Positions 1-7,927 of a DNA stretch of 64,000 nucleotides are shown here, in pieces. The first letter of the stretch is position 1; the number at the start of each line of letters is the position of its first letter. The position numbers and the translations under genes were made by a program. The notes beneath the pieces were generated by a model. It was not told the DNA's origin and did no database searches. It saw nothing but the letters and a program-made list of their open reading frames with translations. Origin of the DNA: RH-AL1 sp965249685 (GTDB taxonomy: Bacteria > Pseudomonadota > Alphaproteobacteria > Rhizobiales > Beijerinckiaceae); the NCBI GenBank assembly GCA_965249685.1, contig CBDFMN010000003.1:3224001-3288000 (forward strand), given 5' to 3'.

Positions 1-610
1 CGGCGGCTCGCTGCGCAATCCCGCGGGCTGGAACGGCGTGTTCGGGCTGCGCCCTTCCGCCGGCCGCGTGCCGCCCCTGCCGGCGCCGGAATCCTACCTG
101 CAGCAATTGAGCACCGACGGTCCGATGGCGCGCTCCGTCGAAGACCTCGCCCTGCTGCTATCGGTGATGAGCGGCCACGATGCGAGGGCGCCGCTGTCGA
201 TCGTCAAGCCGCCTTTGCCGGCCGCGTTGCCGGTGGGCGACGTCGCCGGGTGGCGGATCGGCTGGCTCGGCGACTATGCGGGTGCCCTGCCGATGGAGGA
301 CGGCATCCTCGCCGCAGCTCGGCGCGGCCTCGAAGCGCTCGCGAGCGAAGGCCGCGCGGTCGAGGATGCCGCCTTGATGTTCGATCGGGCCAGCATCTGG
401 GGCTGCTGGCTGGTCTGGCGTCACGCGTCGATGGCCGGTCGCTTTCGCGCCGGCGGGTCCGTACGACCGACCCTCCGGCTTTCAGCTCATCGGCCGGCCG
501 GGCGCAGACCATGCATTGCTGCACCTCGCACGCGCCTACGAGCGGGCCAGCCCGTCTTTGGCACGCTTGCCGCATCGACGCCCTCACGACCAACCGATCG
601 GAACCGCTGA
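1..610 (+). pseudogene. amidase-signature hydrolase, 5' cut by window edge, frameshifted and internally deleted
   Basis: The reading frame is open from base 2 and begins inside the amidase signature (GGSLRNPAGWNGVFGLRP, then SAGRVP), so the start and the Lys of the Ser-Ser-Lys triad lie upstream of the window. Homology in this frame stops near base 445 (WRHASMAGRF). Typical amidase C-terminal sequence resumes at once in another frame (PYDRPSGFQLIGRPGADHAL, about bases 462-520). About 100-150 residues that normally separate these blocks are missing. A deletion with a frameshift has therefore probably inactivated the gene. The out-of-frame stop at 608-610 overlaps the start of the next gene as TGATG, which suggests an original operon of amidase plus amidohydrolase. 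Amidases of this family hydrolyse amide bonds in the cytoplasm; the substrate cannot be told. Confidence 0.75.
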
Positions 611-1767
611 TGTCCACGCTCGATGCGCTTGCGCCCTACCAAAGCGAACTCACCGCCATTCGCCGCGACCTCCACGCCCATCCCGAACTGGGGCTCGAGG
701 TGCCGCGCACGGCCGCGGTCGTCGCCGAAAAGCTGAAGGGCTGGGGCGTCGAGGTGGAGACCGGCGTCGGCGGCCACGGCGTCGTCGGCACCGTGCGCGG
801 CCAGGGCAACGGCCCGGTCATCGGCCTACGCGCGGACATGGACGCGCTGCCGATGCAAGAGCTCGCCGACGTCGCCTGGCGCTCGATCGTCCCCGGCAAG
901 ATGCACGCCTGCGGCCACGACGGACATACCGCCATGCTGCTCGGCACGGCCAAATATCTCGCCGCCAACCCGACCTTCCGCGGCGTGGCCCGCTTCATCT
1001 TCCAGCCTGGCGAGGAGGGCGCCGGCGGTGCGCTCGCGATGCTCGAGGACGGCCTCTTCGAGCGCTTCCCCTGCGACGCCGTCTACGGGCTGCACAATCG
1101 GCCCAACCTCGAGCTTGGCCGGTTCGCGATCGCACCAGGGCCGTTCATGGCGGGGGGCGCCTTTTTCGACGTGACCGTCACCGGCGTCGGCGCGCACGGC
1201 GGCCGGCCCGAGACGGGTATCGACCCGATTGTCGTGGCTGCGCAGATCATCGCCGCGACGCAGAGCATCGTGGCGCGCAACATCGCGGCGCAGGAACCGG
1301 CAATCATCAGCATTACCAAGGTGACGGGCGGCAACGCCTACAACGTCATTCCCAACGACGTCGTGCTCTGCGGCACCGCGCGCGGACTGCAGACGAGCAC
1401 CCTGCCGAAGATGGAGACGCTGTTGCGCCGCACGGTCGAGGGCATCGCCGCCGCCATGGGCGCGAGCGCCACGCTCGACTGGCGCGTGATCTTCAGCCCG
1501 CTCGTCAACCACCCCGACCACACGACTGCGATGGCGGACGCCGCCGCCGAAGTGGTTGGCGAGGCGCAGGTCAACCGCAAGGCCAAACCGATGATGGGCT
1601 CGGAGGACTTCTCTTTCATGCTGGAAAAGGTGCCTGGCGCCTACATCAACCTCGGCATCGGCAGCAGCGCCGACCTCCACAACCCGGGCTACGCGTTCAA
1701 CGATGCCGCGATCCCCTACGGCTCCGCGATGATGGCGCGCCTCGTCGAGCGGGGTATCGCCGCCTAA
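610..1767 (+). CDS. M20 family amidohydrolase (hippurate hydrolase / N-acyl-amino-acid deacylase type)
   Basis: This 385-residue protein matches the M20D metallo-amidohydrolases such as HipO and AbgA/B, which remove acyl groups from N-acylated amino acids in the cytoplasm. Visible motifs in order are LRADMDALP (73-81), MHACGHDGH (98-106, metal ligands C101 and H103), QPGEEGAGG with E135/E136 as catalytic and metal-binding glutamates, H162 in GLHNRP, and the C-terminal MGSEDFSFML and DLHNPGY blocks with the last His ligand. Length is normal for the family. The ATG overlaps the stop of the broken amidase, so the pair was probably cotranscribed. The 3' end overlaps the stop of the convergent gene by four bases. 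The exact substrate is unknown. Confidence 0.93.
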   Translation: MSTLDALAPYQSELTAIRRDLHAHPELGLEVPRTAAVVAEKLKGWGVEVETGVGGHGVVGTVRGQGNGPVIGLRADMDALPMQELADVAWRSIVPGKMHACGHDGHTAMLLGTAKYLAANPTFRGVARFIFQPGEEGAGGALAMLEDGLFERFPCDAVYGLHNRPNLELGRFAIAPGPFMAGGAFFDVTVTGVGAHGGRPETGIDPIVVAAQIIAATQSIVARNIAAQEPAIISITKVTGGNAYNVIPNDVVLCGTARGLQTSTLPKMETLLRRTVEGIAAAMGASATLDWRVIFSPLVNHPDHTTAMADAAAEVVGEAQVNRKAKPMMGSEDFSFMLEKVPGAYINLGIGSSADLHNPGYAFNDAAIPYGSAMMARLVERGIAA

Positions 1768-2414
1768 AGCAAAGGCACTGATGCGGCGTCGCTCCCGAGC
1801 GCTCCGTCGATCTCGCGTCGCACGTTGGCCCGCGCGATCGGCTCGCGGCTCAGGTGGGCCACATGAAACAGCCTGGGGCAGGCGAGCGCTTGGCCGAGGA
1901 ACAGCGTACGCCTTTCGTCCCAACCGGCTTGCGACCCGCCTGCCCCGCGGTATTCGGCGGCCGCAAACAGGCGGTTCGCCGCGTAGACCGCCGCTCCTGC
2001 GCCCAGGGCGCCAAGCTCCAGGTCGAGCAGGGCGTGCTGCCAGGGCCGCAGGCCGGGAGGCCGGCCGAACGGCGTCGCCGCGGCGAGGATGGCGTCTGCG
2101 ACCTCCTCGCCCCATCCCGCACTGAGGTTGCGGACCGTGTCGTGCAGGGCGGGGAAATGTTCTGTCCACAGCTCGGCCGAGGCTTCCGCGTTGGCCTGCG
2201 CGCTTGCGAGGGGATCGAAGACGGTGTGACGGTAGAGAATTGCCCAGCGAAGAGGGCGTAGCCAATGCGGTTGGCAGGCACGGTCGGCGTCGAGGAGCAG
2301 CCCGTTGGTGCGATGCAGGCCATGGTAAAGGCGGTCGGGCGCGCTCAGCAGCGCCATCAGCCGGTCCGCGAAGAGGGGCGGCAGGTCGCCCCACGCGCGG
2401 GTCACGCTGTTCAC
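1764..2414 (-). CDS. COG4339-like HD-superfamily protein with degenerate metal site
   Basis: A 216-residue protein lying 24 bp downstream of carA on the same strand, so probably in its operon. Several blocks resemble the COG4339 predicted HD phosphohydrolases: LYHGLHRTNGLLL near the N-terminus, ILYRHTVFDPLASAQANAEA in the middle, DLELGALGAGAAVYAANRL, and the terminal ARANVRREI. Known members carry a His-Asp doublet in an FHDxVYDP context. Here that position reads YRHTVFDP, so the canonical HD pair is absent and catalysis may be lost or changed. No signal peptide is seen. Family membership is a moderate inference from pattern; function is unknown. Confidence 0.7.
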   Translation of the reverse strand: MNSVTRAWGDLPPLFADRLMALLSAPDRLYHGLHRTNGLLLDADRACQPHWLRPLRWAILYRHTVFDPLASAQANAEASAELWTEHFPALHDTVRNLSAGWGEEVADAILAAATPFGRPPGLRPWQHALLDLELGALGAGAAVYAANRLFAAAEYRGAGGSQAGWDERRTLFLGQALACPRLFHVAHLSREPIARANVRREIDGALGSDAASVPLL

Positions 2415-2438
2415 CGACGCTTCCCCCTGCGCCGCCCC

Positions 2439-3635
2439 TCAGGGCGCGCCGCCCTCGCCCTTCGCGCCGTCCATCATCCGCGTAAAGCGCTTGAAGAGGT
2501 AGTGACTGTCGCGCGGGCCGGGCGAGGCCTCGGGATGGTGCTGCACGGAAAACGCGGGTCGGTCCGTCAGCTCCAGCCCGCAGTTCGAACCGTCGAACAG
2601 GCTTCTGTGCGTCTCGCGCGCGTGGGCCGGCAGGCTGCCGCTGGCGACCGCAAACCCATGGTTCATGGAGACGATCTCGACCTTGTCCGTCGTGTAGTCC
2701 ATCACGGGATGGTTGGCGCCGTGATGGCCCTGGTGCATCTTTTCCGTGCGGGCGCCGATCGCCAGCGCCATAAGCTGGTGGCCGAGGCAGATGCCGAAGG
2801 TCGGCACGCGGCGCTCCAGCAGATCCCGGATCACGGGCACCGCGTAGTCGCCCGTGGCAGCCGGGTCGCCCGGCCCGTTGGAGAGGAACACGCCGTCTGG
2901 CTGGAGCGCCAGGATGGCGTCCGCCGAGGCTGTGGAGGGCACCACGGTGACCGCGCAGCCGGCCTCGGCGAGCAGGCGCAGGATGTTGCGCTTGATGCCG
3001 TAATCCACCGCCACGACCTTGTAGCGCGGGGCCTCCTGGCGGCCATAGCCGTGCTCCAGCGACCACACCGTTTCGTCCCAATCGAACCGCTCGCCCGTGG
3101 TGACGCCCGGGACGAGGTCGGCCCCGACCATGCCCGCATAAGCGGCGGCCCTCGCCTTGAGCGCAGCAAGGTCGAACACGCCATCGGCCGCGTGGGCGAT
3201 GACGGCGTTCTGCACGCCCGTGTCGCGCATCAGCGACACCAGCGCGCGGGTGTCGACGCCGGACAGGCCGATAAGGCCGCGCTGTTTCAGCCACTCGTCA
3301 AAATGCGTCGTTGCGCGGAAGTTGGAGGGGCCGGTCACGCCCGCATGCACTACGACGCCCAGCACCCCGGCCTCCGCGGCAAGGTTCGAAGTCTCCACGT
3401 CTTCGTCGTTCGCGCCGACGTTGCCGATGTGCGGGAAGGTGAAGGTGATGATCTGCCCGGCATACGAAGGGTCGGTGAGGATCTCCTCGTAACCGGTCAT
3501 TGCCGTGTTGAAGCACAACTCGCCGACCTTCTCGCCTGTCGCGCCGAAGCCCTCGCCCTCCAGAACCGTGCCATCGGCCAGCACCAGCACGGCCGTCACC
3601 TGGCGTTCGGCCCAGCCGGCATCGCTCGCTGTCAT
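2439..3635 (-). CDS. carA: carbamoyl-phosphate synthase small (glutaminase) subunit
   Basis: CarA hydrolyses glutamine and channels ammonia to CarB to make carbamoyl phosphate for arginine and pyrimidine synthesis. The 398-residue protein has the CarA N-terminal domain (GYEEILTDPSYAGQIITFTF, HIGNVGAN) and a C-terminal class I glutamine amidotransferase domain with the nucleophile in GICLGHQ and the His-Glu pair in HHPEASPGP. The ATG at 3635 is preferred over an upstream TTG because an AGGGA ribosome-binding site sits just before it. carB is not in the window. The only follower in the apparent operon is the degenerate HD-like gene. Confidence 0.97.
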   Translation of the reverse strand: MTASDAGWAERQVTAVLVLADGTVLEGEGFGATGEKVGELCFNTAMTGYEEILTDPSYAGQIITFTFPHIGNVGANDEDVETSNLAAEAGVLGVVVHAGVTGPSNFRATTHFDEWLKQRGLIGLSGVDTRALVSLMRDTGVQNAVIAHAADGVFDLAALKARAAAYAGMVGADLVPGVTTGERFDWDETVWSLEHGYGRQEAPRYKVVAVDYGIKRNILRLLAEAGCAVTVVPSTASADAILALQPDGVFLSNGPGDPAATGDYAVPVIRDLLERRVPTFGICLGHQLMALAIGARTEKMHQGHHGANHPVMDYTTDKVEIVSMNHGFAVASGSLPAHARETHRSLFDGSNCGLELTDRPAFSVQHHPEASPGPRDSHYLFKRFTRMMDGAKGEGGAP

Positions 3636-3811
3636 GATCCGTCCCTTCAAGCTTGGGGGTCCACAATCGCCCGGGCCAGCCGTCGGACGGCGCGGCGATG
3701 GAGTGTGGAGACCGAGCTATTGCTAAGAGCTTGCGCCGCCCGCGTCAACGCGCAGCACCGGAGACAAGGGCGAAGGCAGGAACGTTTGGCCGGTGCGGCT
3801 ATTCCTAGCTC

Positions 3812-4132
3812 ATGACCTTAATCTCGCGCTACGCCATTCACGTTGCCCTCCTGGCCGCCACCGGGTCGATGGCCTTGCTCGGCGCGTCCTCTCAGGCGTG
3901 GGCGGCGCAATCGCTGATCGCTACGCCGTACCCCAGTGCCGTGGGCGGCGACGCCCAGGTGCTCGATCCGTTGCCGCAGCGGACGCATGGGCCGCAGCGG
4001 CTTAACGACGACCCCTATCCGCAGATCCTCGGCGACAACGCGCAGGGCAATGCGCCGATCACGCGCGCGCACCGTCACCAGCGCCTCGTCGGCAGCATCT
4101 ATCAGCGCAAATACCGGGTGGACCGGCGCTGA
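3812..4132 (+). CDS. small secreted protein, function unknown
   Basis: This 106-residue protein begins with a short basic segment and a hydrophobic stretch ending in SSQAWA-AQ, a good Sec signal peptide with cleavage near residue 31. The mature part is hydrophilic and rich in Pro, Arg and Gln (LDPLPQRTHGPQRLNDDPYP) with no enzyme motif. The stop overlaps the start of the next gene (TGATG), which is also a small exported protein, so the two are probably translationally coupled. It is divergent from carA, whose promoter should lie in 3636-3811. I do not recognise the family. Confidence 0.7.
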   Translation: MTLISRYAIHVALLAATGSMALLGASSQAWAAQSLIATPYPSAVGGDAQVLDPLPQRTHGPQRLNDDPYPQILGDNAQGNAPITRAHRHQRLVGSIYQRKYRVDRR

Positions 4133-4365
4133 TGGTGGTCGGGCGCGTTGCAGCACTTCTCGGATTAGCCCTTGCTAGCCCGGCCGTCGCCGCCGGGGGA
4201 GGGGGTGGCGCGGGTGGAAGTGGCGCGCAGAACGCGATCAACAGCGGGCGCACCGTGGCGGACGGACACCCTGGACCGGTGGGCTCGCCGAACAATCCGA
4301 GGTCCGCCCCGCAGGCGGTCCGTGGCGAGGATGCGCGCGTCCCGGGCACGGATCAGAAACGCTAG
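4132..4365 (+). CDS. small Gly-rich secreted protein, function unknown
   Basis: A 77-residue protein with a clean signal peptide (VVGRVAALLGLALASPAVA-AGG), followed by a glycine run (GGGGGAGGSGAQN) and a polar tail rich in Gly, Pro, Asn and Arg. The start codon shares one base with the stop of the preceding secreted-protein gene. Together they form a two-gene unit of short, low-complexity exported proteins. No cysteines or catalytic motifs are seen. The next gene starts 200 bp downstream after AT-richer DNA in which I see nothing else convincing. Confidence 0.6.
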   Translation: MVVGRVAALLGLALASPAVAAGGGGGAGGSGAQNAINSGRTVADGHPGPVGSPNNPRSAPQAVRGEDARVPGTDQKR

Positions 4366-4564
4366 GACCCGACGAACGCTTTGACGCAGCCGATGGCGGC
4401 ATGCGGCGCTTGATAGGGCAACGTCTCCTTCGGTTGACGCTTGGCGATCAAGGCTGGTCAGAAGCGGACGGCGGGACGCTTGCTCGCGTCAGCTGGCGTG
4501 GTAAACACTAGAGGCTCTGGCTTCACGGTGTTAAGTCGTAAGAATAGCAGGGAAGAAAACTATT

Positions 4565-4870
4565 ATGTCGATGGCGATCCTTATCGTGGATTACGTACCA
4601 AGCGCTTCTCAGAAGGCGGCTTCTACTCAGGATTGGCGCTCCAACGCTGAACACATCAATGCCCTAGACGGTCTGCATTGGAAATATTGGCTTCGCAGCG
4701 TGGATAGCGACGCCCGCGGCGGGGTATATCTTTTCTCCACGATGAAACAAGCCGAGGTTGGTTTCGGCCACCTGGAAAAGAGCTTGACCGAGGCCGGTGC
4801 GAGCGCCATCACCCATCGCCTTTTCGAGGTCGATGCTGAACTGAGCGCCGTCACTCGTGGCGTTCTCTGA
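4565..4870 (+). CDS. YdhR-family protein (dimeric alpha-beta barrel, putative monooxygenase)
   Basis: This 101-residue protein fits the YdhR family, small ferredoxin-like-fold proteins grouped with antibiotic-biosynthesis monooxygenases. The pattern is an N-terminal strand (AILIVDYV), the central LHWKYWLRS block equivalent to LIWKIWTE in YdhR, the GGVYLFSTMKQAEV block equivalent to GGIYLF, and HRLFEVDAELSAVTRG, which matches the family's FDVNEPLS ending. The ATG at 4565 follows an AGGGA sequence. The gene and about 120 bp upstream look less GC-rich than the neighbours (for example AAGAATAGC before the start), so recent acquisition is possible. Its substrate is unknown. Confidence 0.75.
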   Translation: MSMAILIVDYVPSASQKAASTQDWRSNAEHINALDGLHWKYWLRSVDSDARGGVYLFSTMKQAEVGFGHLEKSLTEAGASAITHRLFEVDAELSAVTRGVL

Positions 4871-4926
4871 GAAGTAAGCTGGCTTGCCTCAGACGCGTCT
4901 AACGCGCGACGTGAGCGGAGAAGGCG

Positions 4927-5673
4927 ATGACGGACGAGCACGCGTTCGGACGCGACACGATCGACGATGTGGACCTCGCCCGGTACGACCGGCTCGGCGC
5001 CGAGTGGTGGAACCTCGAGGGGCCGATGCGCGCCCTTCATAAGTTCAATCCGGTTCGCGTCGCCTATATCCGAGACCTCCTTGCCGGCGGCGATGCCGCA
5101 GCCGATCGTCCGCTTGATGGCATCCGCATCCTCGATATCGGGTCAGGGGGCGGCATTCTGTCGGAGAGCCTCGCGGGGCTGGGCGCCGCCATGGTCGGCA
5201 TCGACCCCGCCCCCAACAACATCGCCGCCGCCGCACGCCACGCCGCCGCCGGCGGCCTTAAGATCGATTACCGCTGCACCACGGTCGAGACGCTGGCGCG
5301 CGGGGGCGATCGCTTCGACGCGGTGCTGGCGATGGAAGTCGTCGAACACGTGCGCGACGTGCCAGGCTTCCTCGCCGACGCGGCCGCGGCCGTGCGCCCG
5401 GGGGGCCTGATGGTCGGCGCCACGCTGAACCGCACGCTGAAGAGTTATGCGCTGGCGATCGTCGGGGCGGAGTACGTGCTGCGCTGGCTGCCGCGCGGTA
5501 CGCATGACTGGCGTCAGTTCGTGACGCCAGACGAATTCAAGACACACATGCGCCGCGCCGGCTTGCGCGATGTGGGCGAGGCCGGCGTGACCTACAACCC
5601 GCTCACCGCTCGCTGGTCGTTATCGCGCGACCTGAGCGTCAACTACATGGTCGCCGCCCGCCGCCCGACCTGA
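4927..5673 (+). CDS. ubiG: ubiquinone biosynthesis O-methyltransferase UbiG
   Basis: UbiG performs both O-methylations in ubiquinone synthesis using S-adenosylmethionine. The 248-residue sequence has the family's N-terminal block (ARYDRLGAEWWNLEGPMRAL, HKFNPVRVAYIRD), SAM motif I in LDIGSGGGILSESLA, an acidic residue after VGIDPAP, motif II in MEVVEHVRDV, and the C-terminal THDWRQFVTPDE and GVTYNPLTARW blocks typical of UbiG. GGAGAAGG lies just before the ATG. It stands alone, ending about 70 bp before the tRNA-Ser gene. Confidence 0.96.
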   Translation: MTDEHAFGRDTIDDVDLARYDRLGAEWWNLEGPMRALHKFNPVRVAYIRDLLAGGDAAADRPLDGIRILDIGSGGGILSESLAGLGAAMVGIDPAPNNIAAAARHAAAGGLKIDYRCTTVETLARGGDRFDAVLAMEVVEHVRDVPGFLADAAAAVRPGGLMVGATLNRTLKSYALAIVGAEYVLRWLPRGTHDWRQFVTPDEFKTHMRRAGLRDVGEAGVTYNPLTARWSLSRDLSVNYMVAARRPT

Positions 5674-5742
5674 TCCGCGCGGCTTGTCCACCGCTCTGGC
5701 GCATGGTAGAGCCGCGCTACCACTGCGGGCTTGCCCGCGGCC

Positions 5743-5832
5743 GGAGAGGTGGCAGAGTGGTCGAATGCACCGCACTCGAAATGCGGCATAGGTGCAAGCT
5801 TATCGGGGGTTCGAATCCCTCCCTCTCCGCCA
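5743..5832 (+). tRNA. tRNA-Ser (anticodon CGA)
   Basis: A 90-nt gene with a perfect 7-bp acceptor stem (GGAGAGG with CCTCTCC), discriminator G and an encoded CCA at 5830-5832. The anticodon stem CCGCA/TGCGG encloses CTCGAAA, giving anticodon CGA at 5777-5779, which reads UCG serine codons. A long variable arm follows (about 5789-5806), as expected for a class II tRNA. The T arm GGGGGTTCGAATCCCTC is canonical. Confidence 0.98.
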
Positions 5833-6075
5833 GCATGGATTGCTAAGAAATTATTTCAAATAGGCTTTTGAGAGGAGCATAGGTATTTTCCCTAGTCTGA
5901 TCTCTTGCCTGCGTTCTGATCCGTGGCGAACACATGCGAACCGAGTATTCGTTCGGTTGTTGGCGAAGTCACCCCGGAAATTGGAATAGGCGTCGATTGA
6001 TGGCGCCCCTCTACCTCGCGCGCGGTAAACGTCCGGAATTTTTCTGAATCCGTAGGATCTCCGGGGAGGCTCGCC
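5833..6075. other. non-coding, AT-richer spacer downstream of tRNA-Ser
   Basis: No convincing gene is seen here. The first 100 bp are AT-richer than the surroundings (for example AAGAAATTATTTCAAATAGG). An inverted repeat AACCGA-N8-TCGGTT lies near 5941-5960. The 3' ends of tRNA genes are common integration sites, so this may be residue of an old element. No integrase or duplicated tRNA end was found in the window. Confidence 0.4.
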
Positions 6076-6897
6076 TTAACCCTGAGCGGCGATCAGCGAC
6101 CTGATCCGTTCCCCGTCGGATGGCGTCATCGGATTGTAGACCACCATCCCGAGGTCGGGCCTTCCGTCTACGGCGAAGGTCGAATATTCTAAAGCGATGG
6201 ATCCGAGGGTGGGGTGCCGCACGTGCTTGACGCCTTCACCGTAGCTGCGGACGTCGTTGTCACGCCACATCGCCTGAAACTCGGGGCTGAGCCGGCAGAG
6301 GTCCTCGACAAGGGGCTGGACCGTCGCCGCAGCTCCCGCGCGCGCCGCATCCGCCCGGAAGACCGCCACCACGTACCGCGCCACGCTGTCCCAATCGAAC
6401 TGCACCAGGCGCGCGCGGGGATTGCAGAAGATCAGACGCAGGATGTTGCGTTGTTCGGGCGGGAGCGCCCCGTAGTCCGTGAGCACGGCGGCCGCTGCCC
6501 GGTTCCAGGCGACGACGTCCCATAGGGCGGTTTTCACGAAGGCGGGGCTGACCTCCATCGCGTCCAGCACGCGCTGCAACCGCGGCGTCATGCCGTCACC
6601 TGGCTGGTAGCGGACCTCGGGCGGTCGGCCGAGTCCGAGGAGGAAAAGATGTTCGCGCTCGACGTCGGTCAACATCAGGGCCCGAGCGATGCGGTCGAGG
6701 ACGTCCGAGGAGGGAGCGCCGCCGCGGCCCTGTTCAAGCCAGGTGTACCAGGTCGCGCTGATGTTGGCGCGTTGGGCCACCTCCTCGCGGCGTAGGCCGG
6801 GCGTGCGCCGTCGCATGCCGTTTATGCCGAGCGCGGCTGGGTCGAGCTTCGTGCGGCGGTCCTTCAGATAGAGGCCCAGCAGATTTCCGTCAGACAT
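6076..6897 (-). CDS. XRE-type HTH regulator with MmyB-like ligand-binding domain
   Basis: The N-terminal 80 residues form an XRE-like helix-turn-helix (RTPGLRREEVAQRANISATW, YTWLEQGR). The rest matches the MmyB-like domain found in regulators that sit next to short-chain dehydrogenases: SPAFVKTALWDVVAWNRAAA, NILRLIFCNPRAR and the C-terminal HPTLGSIALEYSTF block. MmyB domains are thought to bind fatty-acid-like ligands. Start sites at 6909 or 6897 are both possible; 6897 fits the family N-terminus. It is transcribed away from the SDR gene at 7002, and the roughly 100-bp shared spacer should hold both promoters. Regulation of that neighbour is inferred from this common gene pair. Confidence 0.9.
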   Translation of the reverse strand: MSDGNLLGLYLKDRRTKLDPAALGINGMRRRTPGLRREEVAQRANISATWYTWLEQGRGGAPSSDVLDRIARALMLTDVEREHLFLLGLGRPPEVRYQPGDGMTPRLQRVLDAMEVSPAFVKTALWDVVAWNRAAAAVLTDYGALPPEQRNILRLIFCNPRARLVQFDWDSVARYVVAVFRADAARAGAAATVQPLVEDLCRLSPEFQAMWRDNDVRSYGEGVKHVRHPTLGSIALEYSTFAVDGRPDLGMVVYNPMTPSDGERIRSLIAAQG

Positions 6898-7001
6898 CTG
6901 AGCGTGCATCCAATTAGCTTCTATACCCTGATAAGATCACTACTTTACCAGTCGGATTTGTACGCGAACAATCGTCTCCCACAGATCATGGAGACCTTCT
7001 C

Positions 7002-7895
7002 ATGCGCGTTTTTGTTACCGGTGCCACCGGCTTCGTCGGCGCCGCAATTGTCGTCGAGCTTCGCGGCGCCGGGCACGAGGTACTCGGCCTCGCCCGCTCC
7101 GAAACGGGCGCGGCGGCGCTAACCGCTGCGGGCGCCGAGGCCCATCGGGGGTCGCTGGAGGACATCGACACCCTGCGCAGCGGTGCCGCGCGGGCGGACG
7201 CCGTCGTGCACACGGCCTTCAACCACGATTTCTCGAAGTTCGCCGAGCATTGCGAAACCGACCGACGCGCGATCGAGGCGCTTGGCGCGGCGCTGGAAGG
7301 TTCGGAGCGTCCCCTCGTCGTGACGTCCGGTCTCGCCCTCGTGACGCCAGGCCGCGTCGCGAACGAAAGCGACGTGCCGGCCCTCGACCCCAGCGTGTAT
7401 CCCCGCGTGTCCGAAGCGACAGCGGTGGCCTTGAAAGCGCGGGGCGTGCGGGCGTGCGTCGTCCGCCTTCCTCCCACGGTCCATGGCGACGGCGACCACG
7501 GTTTCGTCCCCATGCTGATCGCCCTCGCGCGTGAGAAAGGCGTGTCGGCCTACGTGGACGAAGGCCTCAACCGATGGCCCGCCGTGCACCGGCTAGACGC
7601 CGCCCGCCTCTACCGGCTCGCGCTGGACCATGGTGAGGGGGATGGCCCCTATCACGCGGTCGCGGAGGAGGGCGTCGCGCTCAAGGACATCGCTGGGGTG
7701 ATCGGTCGTCGCCTGGGAGTGCCGGTCGTTGCCCTCGCGTCCGAGAAGGCGGCCGAGCATTTTGGATGGTTCGCGATGTTCGCCAGCGCCGATGTCCCGA
7801 CCTCCAGCGAGCGGACCCGGGCTCTTCTGAGTTGGAAGCCGGATCAGCCCGGCTTGATCGCCGACCTCGATCGACCGGTTTATTTCCGCAGCTGA
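7002..7895 (+). CDS. extended/atypical SDR family NAD(P)-dependent oxidoreductase
   Basis: This 297-residue protein has an N-terminal Rossmann motif VTGATGFVG (residues 4-12), the cofactor-contact region GLARSETGAAAL, the DAVVHTAFNHDF block and the VVTSGLALV strand of NAD-dependent epimerase-like SDRs. The usual YxxxK is not obvious; the matching region reads VYPRVSEATAVAL, so this is an atypical SDR. A GGAGAC site lies seven bases before the ATG. It is divergent from an MmyB-domain regulator, a common arrangement in which the regulator controls the oxidoreductase. The substrate is unknown. Confidence 0.9.
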   Translation: MRVFVTGATGFVGAAIVVELRGAGHEVLGLARSETGAAALTAAGAEAHRGSLEDIDTLRSGAARADAVVHTAFNHDFSKFAEHCETDRRAIEALGAALEGSERPLVVTSGLALVTPGRVANESDVPALDPSVYPRVSEATAVALKARGVRACVVRLPPTVHGDGDHGFVPMLIALAREKGVSAYVDEGLNRWPAVHRLDAARLYRLALDHGEGDGPYHAVAEEGVALKDIAGVIGRRLGVPVVALASEKAAEHFGWFAMFASADVPTSSERTRALLSWKPDQPGLIADLDRPVYFRS

Positions 7896-7905
7896 ACAGG
7901 GGGGG

Positions 7906-7920
7906 GGCCGCACCGCGGCC
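7906..7920. terminator. GC hairpin between convergent genes
   Basis: A perfect 6-bp inverted repeat GGCCGC-ACC-GCGGCC lies in the 32-bp gap between the convergent SDR and mepA genes, just after a run of nine G. There is no T tract on the plus side, so intrinsic termination is uncertain. Confidence 0.35.
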
Positions 7921-7927
7921 CAGCGCT

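Noticed and set aside
826..3294. Very long minus-strand ORF (822 codons) across the M20 gene and carA region
   Set aside because: It is antisense to the M20 gene and out of frame with carA; composition is Arg/Gly/Pro-rich with no motifs, as expected for high-GC shadow frames.
4441..4650. 69-codon ORF upstream of the YdhR-like gene
   Set aside because: It overlaps the YdhR-like gene in another frame and shows no family pattern or ribosome-binding site.
5833..6075. Integrated genomic island at tRNA-Ser
   Set aside because: The spacer is AT-richer, but there is no integrase, no duplicated tRNA 3' end and no cargo.
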